Shown: in pieces, positions 16,549 through 24,016 of the stretch
Layout: each line of letters starts with the position of its first letter
How positions within the stretch are numbered: position 1 is the stretch's first letter
Origin: Acidobacteriota bacterium
Lineage (GTDB): Bacteria; Acidobacteriota; Blastocatellia; UBA7656
DNA: 46,398 nt
Assembly (NCBI GenBank): GCA_038040445.1
Contig: JBBPIG010000027.1
Coordinates: forward strand, 45,202-91,599
Direction of reading: 5' to 3'
The notes under the pieces: generated by a model
The model's database searches: none
What the model saw: only the letters and a program-made list of their open reading frames with translations
Told to the model about the DNA's origin: nothing
Translations under genes and position numbers: made by a program

Positions 16549-17157
16549 ATGCCAAGAGACAACCCCGGCAATCTGTCTCCGTCGAAGATCATCAACGATC
16601 ATTTCTCTCGTCTCTCCGAGGAGGACTATCTCGAGGTACAAGGTGAAGCAATCCTGTTCTTATCGAGGGACACCGGTCATAGCAGCCTTAATCAACCCAT
16701 ATCAGAAGAACAAGCTGCTCTTCTCAAAAAGCACCTTTCTCGATACTTTGAGGAAAAGCAGAGGGAACTGTTCGGAAGATCTTTATTCGGTAGGTCAGGC
16801 GTCAGAACTGTTTCAGATTTTAGAGATGAGACAAACGAGAACACATCTGATGAGGAAGTAATCAGTCGTATTTCGGGGCTCGCCCAAGACGCCGATGGAA
16901 GGATGATAAGCCTCGAAAAAGGACTTGGTGATGCAAACCAAGCGCGTAGGGAAGATTTCTTGCAATCGCTCGATCTACGGAGAGAGCAATTGCGCGAAAT
17001 TCTTCCTGTGATTGAATACGAAGCTCTTGAGATCAAGACGCAAGACGAGATTGACCGGCAACCCCGATTCACTCTTGGCTTTGATCAAATTGGTTTGCAA
17101 ATGCTCTTTCGCCGGGCTTGCATTCGCATGTTGTGGCATAGCCAGAAGACGAAGTAG
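16549..17157 (+). CDS. Hypothetical protein of the receiver cassette, 202 aa
   Basis: A soluble, mainly helical protein with a short predicted start PSKIINDHFSRLSEEDYLEV, a charged middle (SDFRDETNENTSDEEVI) and a C-terminal helix rich in Arg and aromatic residues (IGLQMLFRRACIRMLW). No family was recognised. ATG 16549 is chosen as the first Met after the upstream stop, with AGGAG at 16531-16535; a longer frame from 16468 would overlap the previous gene without a ribosome site. With a 16-base gap from the double-receiver gene it is the last clear member of the cassette, and it might be an adaptor or output subunit. Confidence 0.55.
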   Translation: MPRDNPGNLSPSKIINDHFSRLSEEDYLEVQGEAILFLSRDTGHSSLNQPISEEQAALLKKHLSRYFEEKQRELFGRSLFGRSGVRTVSDFRDETNENTSDEEVISRISGLAQDADGRMISLEKGLGDANQARREDFLQSLDLRREQLREILPVIEYEALEIKTQDEIDRQPRFTLGFDQIGLQMLFRRACIRMLWHSQKTK

Positions 17158-17298
17158 TCGAAACCCATTTGTCCCCCGCTATCCCTGGACTCCTTTGCTT
17201 GCCAAAATTCCCACGGTTGTTAATCAAGCTAACTCTAGAAAACCCTCCTCACGTCATGAGTGAACCGACCGTTATGCGGAACGCAGGAGGCACTGAGG

Positions 17299-17472
17299 AT
17301 GAAAATAGCGTTAAGGATTACAAAGAAATATTGTAGAGTGTGTAGCCAAAGACGGGCGCTTTTCACCTATAGGGGAGCGGTGAAGTTTCGCAAAGATCAC
17401 CAACTTTGCTCGCGCTGTTGGCACAGCCTTGTGGACAGCACGCGCATCGTCGAGAGTTTCGAAGTGATCTAG
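17299..17472 (+). CDS. Small zinc-ribbon-like protein, 57 aa
   Basis: A short basic protein with two CxxC pairs, YCRVCSQ (residues 11-14 region) and QLCSRCWHSL (residues 37-40 region), spaced as in a single zinc ribbon. The surrounding residues (ITKKYCRVC, FRKDHQLCSRCW) resemble small conserved proteins of Acidobacteriota, but no function is known to me. The ATG at 17299 follows a GAGG; an upstream Met at 17260 has no ribosome site. It lies 141 bases after the receiver cassette and 53 bases before the vWA lipoprotein, on the same strand. Confidence 0.6.
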   Translation: MKIALRITKKYCRVCSQRRALFTYRGAVKFRKDHQLCSRCWHSLVDSTRIVESFEVI

Positions 17473-17525
17473 GCAAGACTGCCCATCCTCAACATTGGGG
17501 CGGCCCAGCGATAATCGGAGGACTT

Positions 17526-18317
17526 ATGTTTCATCAGTTGAGATTCTTCCTATTGGCCCTGGCATTGTTAGTGCTTTTCCTAGCCCAGGCCTGCGTGGGC
17601 ACGAACAGAGGTGAGCCCCCTGCAAAGGCGGTCACGAAGAACGGCCCAGCTGTTAAGGTGGCCCTATTCCTGGACCGCACCGGATCCTGGTCCGAGATGC
17701 GCATTAAGCCCGTGGCCGCCGAGGACATCAAACCGTTGCTCGATTTGATTGCCCAGACGGGAGGCGAGATCGCCTTTGGAATCATCAGGGAGCAAAGTAA
17801 CCGGCCCCTCGTGCGAGCGCGTATCGATCCTCCTCCCGTCAAGCCGGAAGAGCCCAAGAAGGGCAATCCCCTTAAGGACGTCGAGGAACGAGCGAAGTAT
17901 CAAACGCTACGGGCGAAATACGACGATGACAAGCGACAATGGGAGAGCGACAAGGACCAGAAATTGCAGAGATTCCTCGCGGAGATCAAGCCACTTGTCG
18001 ATCAGGAACCTGACGCAAGGGTCACCGATATCTGGAACGCCGTTGCGCGAGCCGAGCTGTTCCTTCTCGAAAAGGACTCCTCCGCCGCCGCGTCCCAGCA
18101 CTCTTACTTGGTACTCATAACCGACGGCCTCGAGACCGCAAGTGGGAAACCTGTGGTTCTCAAGAGTCAGGCCAAGGTAGTGCTCGTAAACGGAGCGGGC
18201 AAGATCGGCGCACTTGAGCCGCTCAACCCGATTCGATTCGAGGGTCTTGAAGCTGCGATGAGGTGGATTTCCGCCACAGAGCTTGGAGAAAAGAAAAATG
18301 CAGAATACACGCATTGA
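17526..18317 (+). CDS. vWA-like lipoprotein
   Basis: A 263-residue exported protein. A hydrophobic signal (FFLLALALLVLFLAQAC) ends at Cys23 in a lipobox-like context, so it is probably lipid-anchored. The mature part starts with a von Willebrand A-type strand VALFLDRTGSWSEM, with the MIDAS sequence DRTGS at D50. A later strand YLVLITDGLET fits the last metal-binding Asp. A charged insertion (about 105-150, rich in Lys, Asp and Glu) interrupts the domain. GGAGG at 17517-17521 supports the ATG at 17526. It overlaps the next gene by 20 bases, so both act together, probably with the membrane kinase two genes downstream. Metal-dependent ligand or protein binding is inferred from the family. Confidence 0.7.
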   Translation: MFHQLRFFLLALALLVLFLAQACVGTNRGEPPAKAVTKNGPAVKVALFLDRTGSWSEMRIKPVAAEDIKPLLDLIAQTGGEIAFGIIREQSNRPLVRARIDPPPVKPEEPKKGNPLKDVEERAKYQTLRAKYDDDKRQWESDKDQKLQRFLAEIKPLVDQEPDARVTDIWNAVARAELFLLEKDSSAAASQHSYLVLITDGLETASGKPVVLKSQAKVVLVNGAGKIGALEPLNPIRFEGLEAAMRWISATELGEKKNAEYTH

Positions 18318-19287
18318 TCGCGCAGCCCAACTGGACGAGACGCTTCGTCAACGGGAACGGGAGCGCCTCAGCCAGTACGGCACCGAGCTTCACGCCTATT
18401 CCCACGATGTGTCGAAACACCAGCGCAAGTTGAATCAGACGTGGGAAGATCTCGATTTCTCCGTCAAGGTAAACGCAGTGCTGGCGTTCGCCGACGCCAG
18501 GAAGATCGCCGGTTTCGTTGTCGTACTGATGGCGGCCCTGGCGGCTTACCTTCTTGACTACATTATGCTGTCGTCGGTGAGCGAGTACTTCGCAAGCCGC
18601 GTCTACGACAGCGAATCTCTGAAGGCCGCTGCAAGAGTCATCGTCCCGGCGGCCATCATCACGCTCGAGATGCTGATCTCCACCCAGTGTTGCTTTGCGA
18701 ATCAGCCCCTTCCGCGCAGTCGCAGTCGTGTAAGGTGGGGGTGGGTGTTTCTCGGCCTTGTCGTAGGAGTCGTCGTTCCGTCGATGTTGATAGCCGTCTC
18801 ACTTGCCTCACAGCCGCAGAATGCTGACAATGCAGCCAAAGCCGTCTTCACCTGGGAGACCATTGGACTTGTAGGCCTATCACTAGCCGTGCACGGGGCC
18901 ATACTCTATGGAGGAGCGCTAGCGCTTGAGGCCAAAGCCTGGGCCTTGGTGCGAATCAACCAACGCCTATTGAGCCGAAGAATCGCCAGGTTGGAGAACA
19001 AGCTTGAGGACGCGGCAACGGCCCTCACGAATGTGTTCTGCGAATACGTCGACGCCCTTAAGAATTACAACGCGCAAGTTCAGGCGGCGAAACGGCTCCC
19101 TGCCATATCGCTCGATGCGCAAACCAGGGCGCTGCTCGCTGAGAGGATGGGGAGGGACTTTATGTCCCGGCAACTCTCCTTCGACCTTGATTGGAATTCG
19201 GCCTGGCCAGTTTCACAGCCGGACGTTCTCGGTCTTCCTGGAAGCACGCGATCCGATCGAACTGGGGAAGCCGGCATGGTTACCTAG
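18298..19287 (+). CDS. Four-helix membrane protein with cytoplasmic coiled ends
   Basis: A 329-residue inner-membrane protein. Four hydrophobic helices are visible: IAGFVVVLMAALAAYLLDYI (about 70-90), VIVPAAIITLEMLIS (about 115-130), GWVFLGLVVGVVVPSMLIAV (about 147-166), and a fourth around TIGLVGLSLAVHGAILYGG (about 190-210). The first 60 residues and the segment after 215 are charged and helical, probably cytoplasmic. No family was recognised. ATG 18298 is preferred over TTG 18283, with GGAG at 18285-18288. It lies inside the tail of the vWA gene and 17 bases ahead of the kinase, which points to a vWA lipoprotein, membrane protein and kinase complex. Confidence 0.65.
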   Translation: MQNTRIDRAAQLDETLRQRERERLSQYGTELHAYSHDVSKHQRKLNQTWEDLDFSVKVNAVLAFADARKIAGFVVVLMAALAAYLLDYIMLSSVSEYFASRVYDSESLKAAARVIVPAAIITLEMLISTQCCFANQPLPRSRSRVRWGWVFLGLVVGVVVPSMLIAVSLASQPQNADNAAKAVFTWETIGLVGLSLAVHGAILYGGALALEAKAWALVRINQRLLSRRIARLENKLEDAATALTNVFCEYVDALKNYNAQVQAAKRLPAISLDAQTRALLAERMGRDFMSRQLSFDLDWNSAWPVSQPDVLGLPGSTRSDRTGEAGMVT

Positions 19288-19304
19288 CCCGGCGACGAGC
19301 TGAG

Positions 19305-20807
19305 ATGCTTGACCTGAATGATATGACCCACTTGTCATCCAACAGAGGCGACACCGTCTCGTCGCCTCTGTTGGATCTGGTAGGAATCCGGTTGAGAGAT
19401 CGCTATGAGATCGGCAGTCGGATCGCCCTCAGCCTGTATTCGGAAATATTTATTGCTACAGACTGGGCCCCGCAGAATGATTCTCAGAGAAAAGTCGTCG
19501 TTAAAGCGCTCAACTTGGCCCTCAATGGCCCGCTTGACCCAGACCTTGAGCGAACCCTGATAGAAAACATGGCGACCGAAGTTGCTGCCCTGCAACGCCT
19601 CCACCACCGCAACATAATCCAGCTGATTGAGTGCGGCAATGACTTGGACCGCAATAGTCGCTCATACTTCTATATTCTCCTTGAGTATATGAAAGGAGGC
19701 GACCTCGCCAGCTTGTGCCGCAACCAACCCCTCAGGCTGGAGCGCGCACTGTTCTATTTGACACAAATCCGTGACGCTCTGTCGTATGCGCACGATTCCG
19801 GCGTTATTCATCGGGACATAAAACCGCAGAACCTGCTTCTGTCCGGCGACAGAAACGTCGTCAAGCTGTCGGATTTTGGGACCTGTCGCTTAGACAGGCT
19901 CACGGGCGCTATTACGCAGGTCGGCACGGCTGACTATTCACCACCAGAACACTTTTCTCGCGCCCAGGAAACATCTGCCTTGACCCCGGCGAGCGATGTC
20001 TACGCGCTGGCTAAGACTTTCTGGTTCCTCATGAGCGGAAGGCCACCGAGCCGATTCTCTCAACGAGAGATCTCAGAACTCCCAGATACTGTAATAACTC
20101 ACCCTTGGGCAACGGCCATACTGGTGGTCTTACGAAAGGCGACGCGCGACCACCCACTGTCGCGCCATCAGTCAGTTAACGACTTTTGGGATGATTTGTG
20201 CTATGCAGCTGGAGACTTGGCCACGATGTCCAGTTCCTCGCGTTCAACGCGCTGCCGCCCAGGCGTTGTGATAGATATTGGTCGGTCACCCCGAGAGAGA
20301 AATCTCCACAGAGAGGAAGGCTTTCCTCAGATCCAGCCTCATCGCAGAGAGATCTTGCACAAGCTCGCGCTCAAGTTTTCGAGCCTTCGAAAACGATTCG
20401 AAAGGGTGCTCAGCAATAGCCGAGTCCCGCAAAATGCCCCTTTGCCAAAGACGTTAGTAGGGCAGGTAGTGATTGTATTCCTGGCGGTACTGCTACTTTT
20501 CGGGTCATATCAATTCATCAACGCGCGCCTCCGCGGATCTCCCCAGACTTCAGTCAGAAAGAAATCTGACTCGTCTCAGGTCAGGCGCACCGGCACTACA
20601 ATTACAAATGTCAACATTCGTCCAAACCCTAGTACCGACAACTCCCCCGTAGGGTTGGCAGACCGCGGTTCTCGCGTCCAAATATTACGCGAAAGCGGAG
20701 ACCAGAAATGGTATGAAGTTGTGGTTAACCCTTGCGTTAGCACGAAGGCGGATCAAGAGTCTGTATGTCGTGGATGGGTTAACAAGAGATTCCTCATACT
20801 CTATTAG
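19305..20807 (+). CDS. Membrane Ser/Thr protein kinase with extracytoplasmic SH3-like domain
   Basis: A 500-residue eukaryote-like kinase. Catalytic motifs: Lys67 in VVVKALN, catalytic loop HRDIKPQN (D171), DFG at D190, and a GTADYSPPEHF activation-end motif. The glycine loop is degraded: the expected GxGxxG reads IGSRIALSLYSE, keeping only the first Gly. After the kinase domain comes a basic linker, then one transmembrane helix (VVIVFLAVLLLFGSYQF, about 388-405). A C-terminal bacterial SH3 domain follows (VNIRPNPSTDNSPVGL ... RGWVNKRFLIL), placed outside the membrane, where SH3b domains often bind cell wall. The kinase probably senses the envelope and may partner the vWA and four-helix proteins just upstream. 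ATG 19305 follows the sequence GACGAG; later Mets are possible. Confidence 0.88.
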   Translation: MLDLNDMTHLSSNRGDTVSSPLLDLVGIRLRDRYEIGSRIALSLYSEIFIATDWAPQNDSQRKVVVKALNLALNGPLDPDLERTLIENMATEVAALQRLHHRNIIQLIECGNDLDRNSRSYFYILLEYMKGGDLASLCRNQPLRLERALFYLTQIRDALSYAHDSGVIHRDIKPQNLLLSGDRNVVKLSDFGTCRLDRLTGAITQVGTADYSPPEHFSRAQETSALTPASDVYALAKTFWFLMSGRPPSRFSQREISELPDTVITHPWATAILVVLRKATRDHPLSRHQSVNDFWDDLCYAAGDLATMSSSSRSTRCRPGVVIDIGRSPRERNLHREEGFPQIQPHRREILHKLALKFSSLRKRFERVLSNSRVPQNAPLPKTLVGQVVIVFLAVLLLFGSYQFINARLRGSPQTSVRKKSDSSQVRRTGTTITNVNIRPNPSTDNSPVGLADRGSRVQILRESGDQKWYEVVVNPCVSTKADQESVCRGWVNKRFLILY

Positions 20808-20972
20808 TTTCCGGGCCAGCCTCTTCAAAGAGAACAACTGCCACCATCGCCGACTCCATAGCCCACCCCGGAAGACATTTTGCAGTCGGCAACCGCGTTG
20901 ACAGTATTCATCTGGGCACACGAGTTCTCGCTCCCGCGCGAATTGCGAGATCGCCCTTTCTTACTACATTAT

Positions 20973-21713
20973 TCAAAGGGGGCCTTCGGCAGGCTGAACC
21001 CAGCAACGGAAATGTCGGCCCTTTGTTTGTCCTACAATCTTACGCGATTCAGCTCTCCGATGAAGACCCGAAGGCGGCCCGCTCGGCGGCGAAGTTGGCG
21101 GCATCGGGCCTGGGGGATTGTCCGGATGCTCGCCACTCGATGAGTGGCGCTCGACCTGACTCGCGCTAGCCCACTCGGGTAGCACGGCTCGGTCTGAGCT
21201 TAATTTGTTTCTCACGTTCACGTCCAGTTGTTGCAAGAGACTCATGCCCTCACCTACGTGCTCATCCTGCGCGGCATGGGCAGAGACCTTTGCGCCTTTT
21301 GTTCGATTCGCTTCGTTGTTCGAGGTCTCGAAATCGCTGATCGCCGCAGTCAACTCCTCCAGAGAGTCTCGGGGCAACTCCTCGCGAATGAAGTCCGCTT
21401 TGAGAGGAGTCGCGTTGGCGAGAAAGGAGCGAGCCGCCTTCAGCAGGTCTTGAGCCGGGAATGCGAGGGGCATTCGGAACTTGTCCTCGAGTCCCGGCGA
21501 GCGCGGCGCCAGCACACGAGACGTGCGATTGATCGCTTCCAACTGAGCAAGTAGCGAATCCCGGGCAACGCTTTTGGAAGCGGACATCTGCCGGCTTGCC
21601 CGCGTATCGGAGTCGTGCTCGGTGGCATGAGCCTGGATGCAGGCGACTGTGGCGTCCAAGGGCAGTGAACAGCTCTCGGCCCCGCGAACCCGCCGGTTAA
21701 GAGTCGCCGTCAA
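20973..21713 (-). CDS. Hypothetical protein, 246 aa, start uncertain
   Basis: A predicted soluble helical protein. The central part (LDATVACIQAHATEH ... VARDSLLAQLEAINRTSRVL ... EELTAAISDFETSNNEANR) resembles a recurrent uncharacterised family of about 200-250 residues in Acidobacteriota, with repeated amphipathic helices. The C-terminal tail after residue 195 is rich in Pro and Gly (PPGPMPPTSPPSGPPSG) and looks disordered. The listed start is a TTG with no good ribosome site. Compared with what I recall of the family, about 40 N-terminal residues seem missing, so the gene may be truncated at its 5' end. It converges with the kinase gene and lies 214 bases downstream of rpoD, behind the rpoD terminator. 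Confidence 0.5.
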   Translation of the reverse strand: MTATLNRRVRGAESCSLPLDATVACIQAHATEHDSDTRASRQMSASKSVARDSLLAQLEAINRTSRVLAPRSPGLEDKFRMPLAFPAQDLLKAARSFLANATPLKADFIREELPRDSLEELTAAISDFETSNNEANRTKGAKVSAHAAQDEHVGEGMSLLQQLDVNVRNKLSSDRAVLPEWASASQVERHSSSGEHPDNPPGPMPPTSPPSGPPSGLHRRAESRKIVGQTKGRHFRCWVQPAEGPL

Positions 21714-21879
21714 TGCGTTTTCTTTATTTTTTCCGGTAAAGAGTTAACCCCGCAAAGCGGAGCGACGAGGGTCCGGAGATAAACTGATCCGACGGACCGC
21801 GGCTGAAGGGGGTTCGCTGTTTGAGTTCTAATCAATTGTTAACTATGGGTGAAATGAACCACGGGTTGGGCAAAACAAA

Positions 21880-21900
21880 CGGGGCCGACTAGCGGCCCCG
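21880..21900 (-). terminator. Rho-independent terminator of rpoD
   Basis: A perfect 8-bp stem, CGGGGCCG with CGGCCCCG, closes a five-base loop (ACTAG). On the minus strand it starts 28 bases after the sigma factor stop and is followed by TTTGTTTTG, a T-rich tract. Position and strand fit termination of rpoD. Confidence 0.85.
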
Positions 21901-21927
21901 AGTCAAAACAAACCTGAGTATTATCAC

Positions 21928-23580
21928 TTAAGGCGACATCGCTGTGCCGTCGAGGAAGGCTCGCAGCCTGCGAGAACGGGAGGGGTGACGAAGCTTTGCC
22001 AGCGCTTTCGCTTCAATCTGTCGTATTCGTTCGCGCGTCACATTGAAGTGCTTTCCGACTTCCTCAAGCGTTCGCTCCTCACCGGTTTGATCGAGACCAA
22101 ATCGCATCTTGATGATTTCTTTCTCTCGCGGCGTTAGCGTCGAAAGCACGTCCTCAGTCAACTCGCGCAGATTGTTGGTTATCGCGGTCTCGGCCGGATT
22201 GGCCGAACGACGATCCTCGATAAAGCTCGCGATAGTAGTCTCGCCATCATCACCGATAGGCGTCTCCAACGAAATCGGCTGCTGCGCGATCTTCAGCGCC
22301 TTGCGCACTTTCCATGCCGGCATGTCGACGCGGCGCGCCAGCTCTTCGTGAGTCGGCTCGCGCCCGAGTTCTTGAACCATTAGCCGCTGCGTGCGCAGAA
22401 TCTTGTTTATGACCTCGACCATGTGCACCGGGACGCGAATCGTTCGGCCCTGATCGGCGATCGCACGAGTGACCGCCTGGCGAATCCACCACGTCGCGTA
22501 GGTTGAGAACTTGTACCCGCGCCTCCAATCGAACTTCTCAACCGCGCGCATCAACCCTATGTTGCCCTCTTGAATCAGATCAAGAAAATGCAGCCCCCGA
22601 TTGATATAGTTCTTCGCTATCGATATGACCAGGCGGAGGTTGGCTTCGATCATCTCGCGCTTCGCCTGCTCGACTTCAGCCTCAGCCGCGATGATGGTTT
22701 GCTGAGTCCGCTTTATGTCAACCGAAGATGCCGCATATCGCCGCTCCGTCTCGCGGGTTGTCTTGCGAAGCGAGCGCTGTTGACGCTTGAAATCGTCGAT
22801 GTCCTTCCGTCGCTTAGATTCAAGCGCGCGCTCAACTCGGTTGAGCTCAGCTTCGGTAGCGCGAACCTGCTTGACTACGGCATCGATCGCCTCCATGAAG
22901 CGCCTTCGCGTTTCGGCGGTGAACGAGAACCCGCGCACGCGTTTTGACATCTCGATGAGGTTATGCGCGTATTGACGACGCAACCTCTTGCGCTTTTTTG
23001 AAGATTTAGGCTCCGCTTCGATCTTGGCCGAAAGCTTTACGAGTTTGTCGTGAGCTTTGATGATCCATTCAAACTCGGCCATTACGTGCAGGCGAATTTC
23101 TTCTCGCTGCTCTTCCAGAGCTTCTTCGGCTTCCGGGTCAGTTGCTACATCGACTACATCTTGAGGATTTATTTCTCCCTCGATGAGCTGATCATGGAGT
23201 CTGCTTATCTCCTCGATCGTGATAAACGACCTCGAAAGGGCCTTGTAGATGCGCTTGTTTCCACGCTCGATTCGCTTAGCTATTCGGATCTCATCTTCAC
23301 GAGTGAGTAGAGGCACTGAGCTCATTTCGCGCAGATACAGGCGCATTGGGTCCAGAGACTCATCCTTACCGGGTTCGAGGTCAACGTCGACTTCTTCCGA
23401 CGCCTCTTCAGCGACCTCAGGAGTCTCCTCTTCCTCAACTGTGACTGCTTCCCAAAGCGACTCAGCTTCATCCTCGTCGATTTCCGCAACAATGCGCTCG
23501 ATGCCACCGGCCGGCGCAAAGTCCTCTTGGGCCTCTTCGGGAGAAGTTACGAGAACATCTTTATCCAATCTGGCTTTCAT
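21928..23580 (-). CDS. rpoD: Primary RNA polymerase sigma factor (sigma-70)
   Basis: A 550-residue housekeeping sigma factor. In order: an acidic N-terminal stretch (EEAEDE-type), region 1.2 [20 protein letters not shown], a charged non-conserved region (about 140-300), region 2 with [40 protein letters not shown] and the -10 reading helix, region 3 with [20 protein letters not shown], and region 4 with the helix-turn-helix [20 protein letters not shown] followed by [21 protein letters not shown] recognisable region 1.1 is absent, so it is shorter than E. coli sigma-70 (613 residues). ATG 23580 is preferred over an in-frame GTG at 23607, because GGAAGG precedes it. It is transcribed alone and ends at the hairpin at 21880. 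Confidence 0.95.
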   Translation of the reverse strand: MKARLDKDVLVTSPEEAQEDFAPAGGIERIVAEIDEDEAESLWEAVTVEEEETPEVAEEASEEVDVDLEPGKDESLDPMRLYLREMSSVPLLTREDEIRIAKRIERGNKRIYKALSRSFITIEEISRLHDQLIEGEINPQDVVDVATDPEAEEALEEQREEIRLHVMAEFEWIIKAHDKLVKLSAKIEAEPKSSKKRKRLRRQYAHNLIEMSKRVRGFSFTAETRRRFMEAIDAVVKQVRATEAELNRVERALESKRRKDIDDFKRQQRSLRKTTRETERRYAASSVDIKRTQQTIIAAEAEVEQAKREMIEANLRLVISIAKNYINRGLHFLDLIQEGNIGLMRAVEKFDWRRGYKFSTYATWWIRQAVTRAIADQGRTIRVPVHMVEVINKILRTQRLMVQELGREPTHEELARRVDMPAWKVRKALKIAQQPISLETPIGDDGETTIASFIEDRRSANPAETAITNNLRELTEDVLSTLTPREKEIIKMRFGLDQTGEERTLEEVGKHFNVTRERIRQIEAKALAKLRHPSRSRRLRAFLDGTAMSP

Positions 23581-23620
23581 CTTGCCTTCCGTAGTTCGCC
23601 GTTTCACTGGTTCGAACTAA

Positions 23621-23645
23621 GAGGCGCCGCCGTCGGCGACGCCTC
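23621..23645 (-). promoter_or_regulatory. Hairpin in the rpoD leader
   Basis: GAGGCGCCGCCG and its near-complement CGGCGACGCCTC can pair over 11-12 bases with one mismatch and a minimal loop. It lies 41 bases upstream of the chosen rpoD start and would be in its transcript leader. It has no T-run, so it is not an obvious terminator. A role in leader folding or as a chance GC-rich palindrome is open. Confidence 0.35.
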
Positions 23646-23666
23646 AGTGAAGCAACCAAAAAGTGG

Positions 23667-23695
23667 TTGACACCTTGAAATGCAGTACATAGTAT
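23667..23695 (+). promoter_or_regulatory. Candidate sigma-70 promoter toward the GH13 gene
   Basis: A consensus -35 box TTGACA (23667-23672) and TAGTAT (23690-23695) as a four-of-six -10 box are separated by 17 bases. A perfect TATAAT follows at 23714-23719, without a matching -35. The direction is plus, about 300 bases before the amylase-family gene. The long leader makes the assignment uncertain. Confidence 0.4.
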
Positions 23696-23984
23696 TGGGT
23701 TTTCCCAAACTAGTATAATACACCATAATCGGCTGTTTATCTAGATGCAATAGGTGAGCCCTCGGATGTCCGCGAGTCAAGGCGTAACTCATTAGAAAGG
23801 TTTGGTTTACGAGGTTTTGAACACTGAAAAGGGTCTGAAGAAGCGACATCAACACTAGAGTTCTTTGCCCGCGGCAAGCGAATCCACCTGATAGCACCCG
23901 TTCGGTCCTCGTGGCTCGGCCGATCGGAATCAGACCCGACCTGTTCAAACCAGGAGCTTTGCAGATCGGCTGAGCCTCTCAGTC

Positions 23985-24016
23985 AAGGTTCACATTGCGA
24001 AAGGTTCACATTGCGA
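23985..24016. repeat. 16-bp perfect tandem duplication at the GH13 gene start
   Basis: AAGGTTCACATTGCGA occurs twice without a gap, at 23985-24000 and 24001-24016. The second copy contains the TTG start codon and part of codon 2 of the amylase-family gene. AAGG in the second copy lies seven bases before the TTG and can serve as its ribosome site, so both copies carry the same start signal in different frames. Confidence 0.9.
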
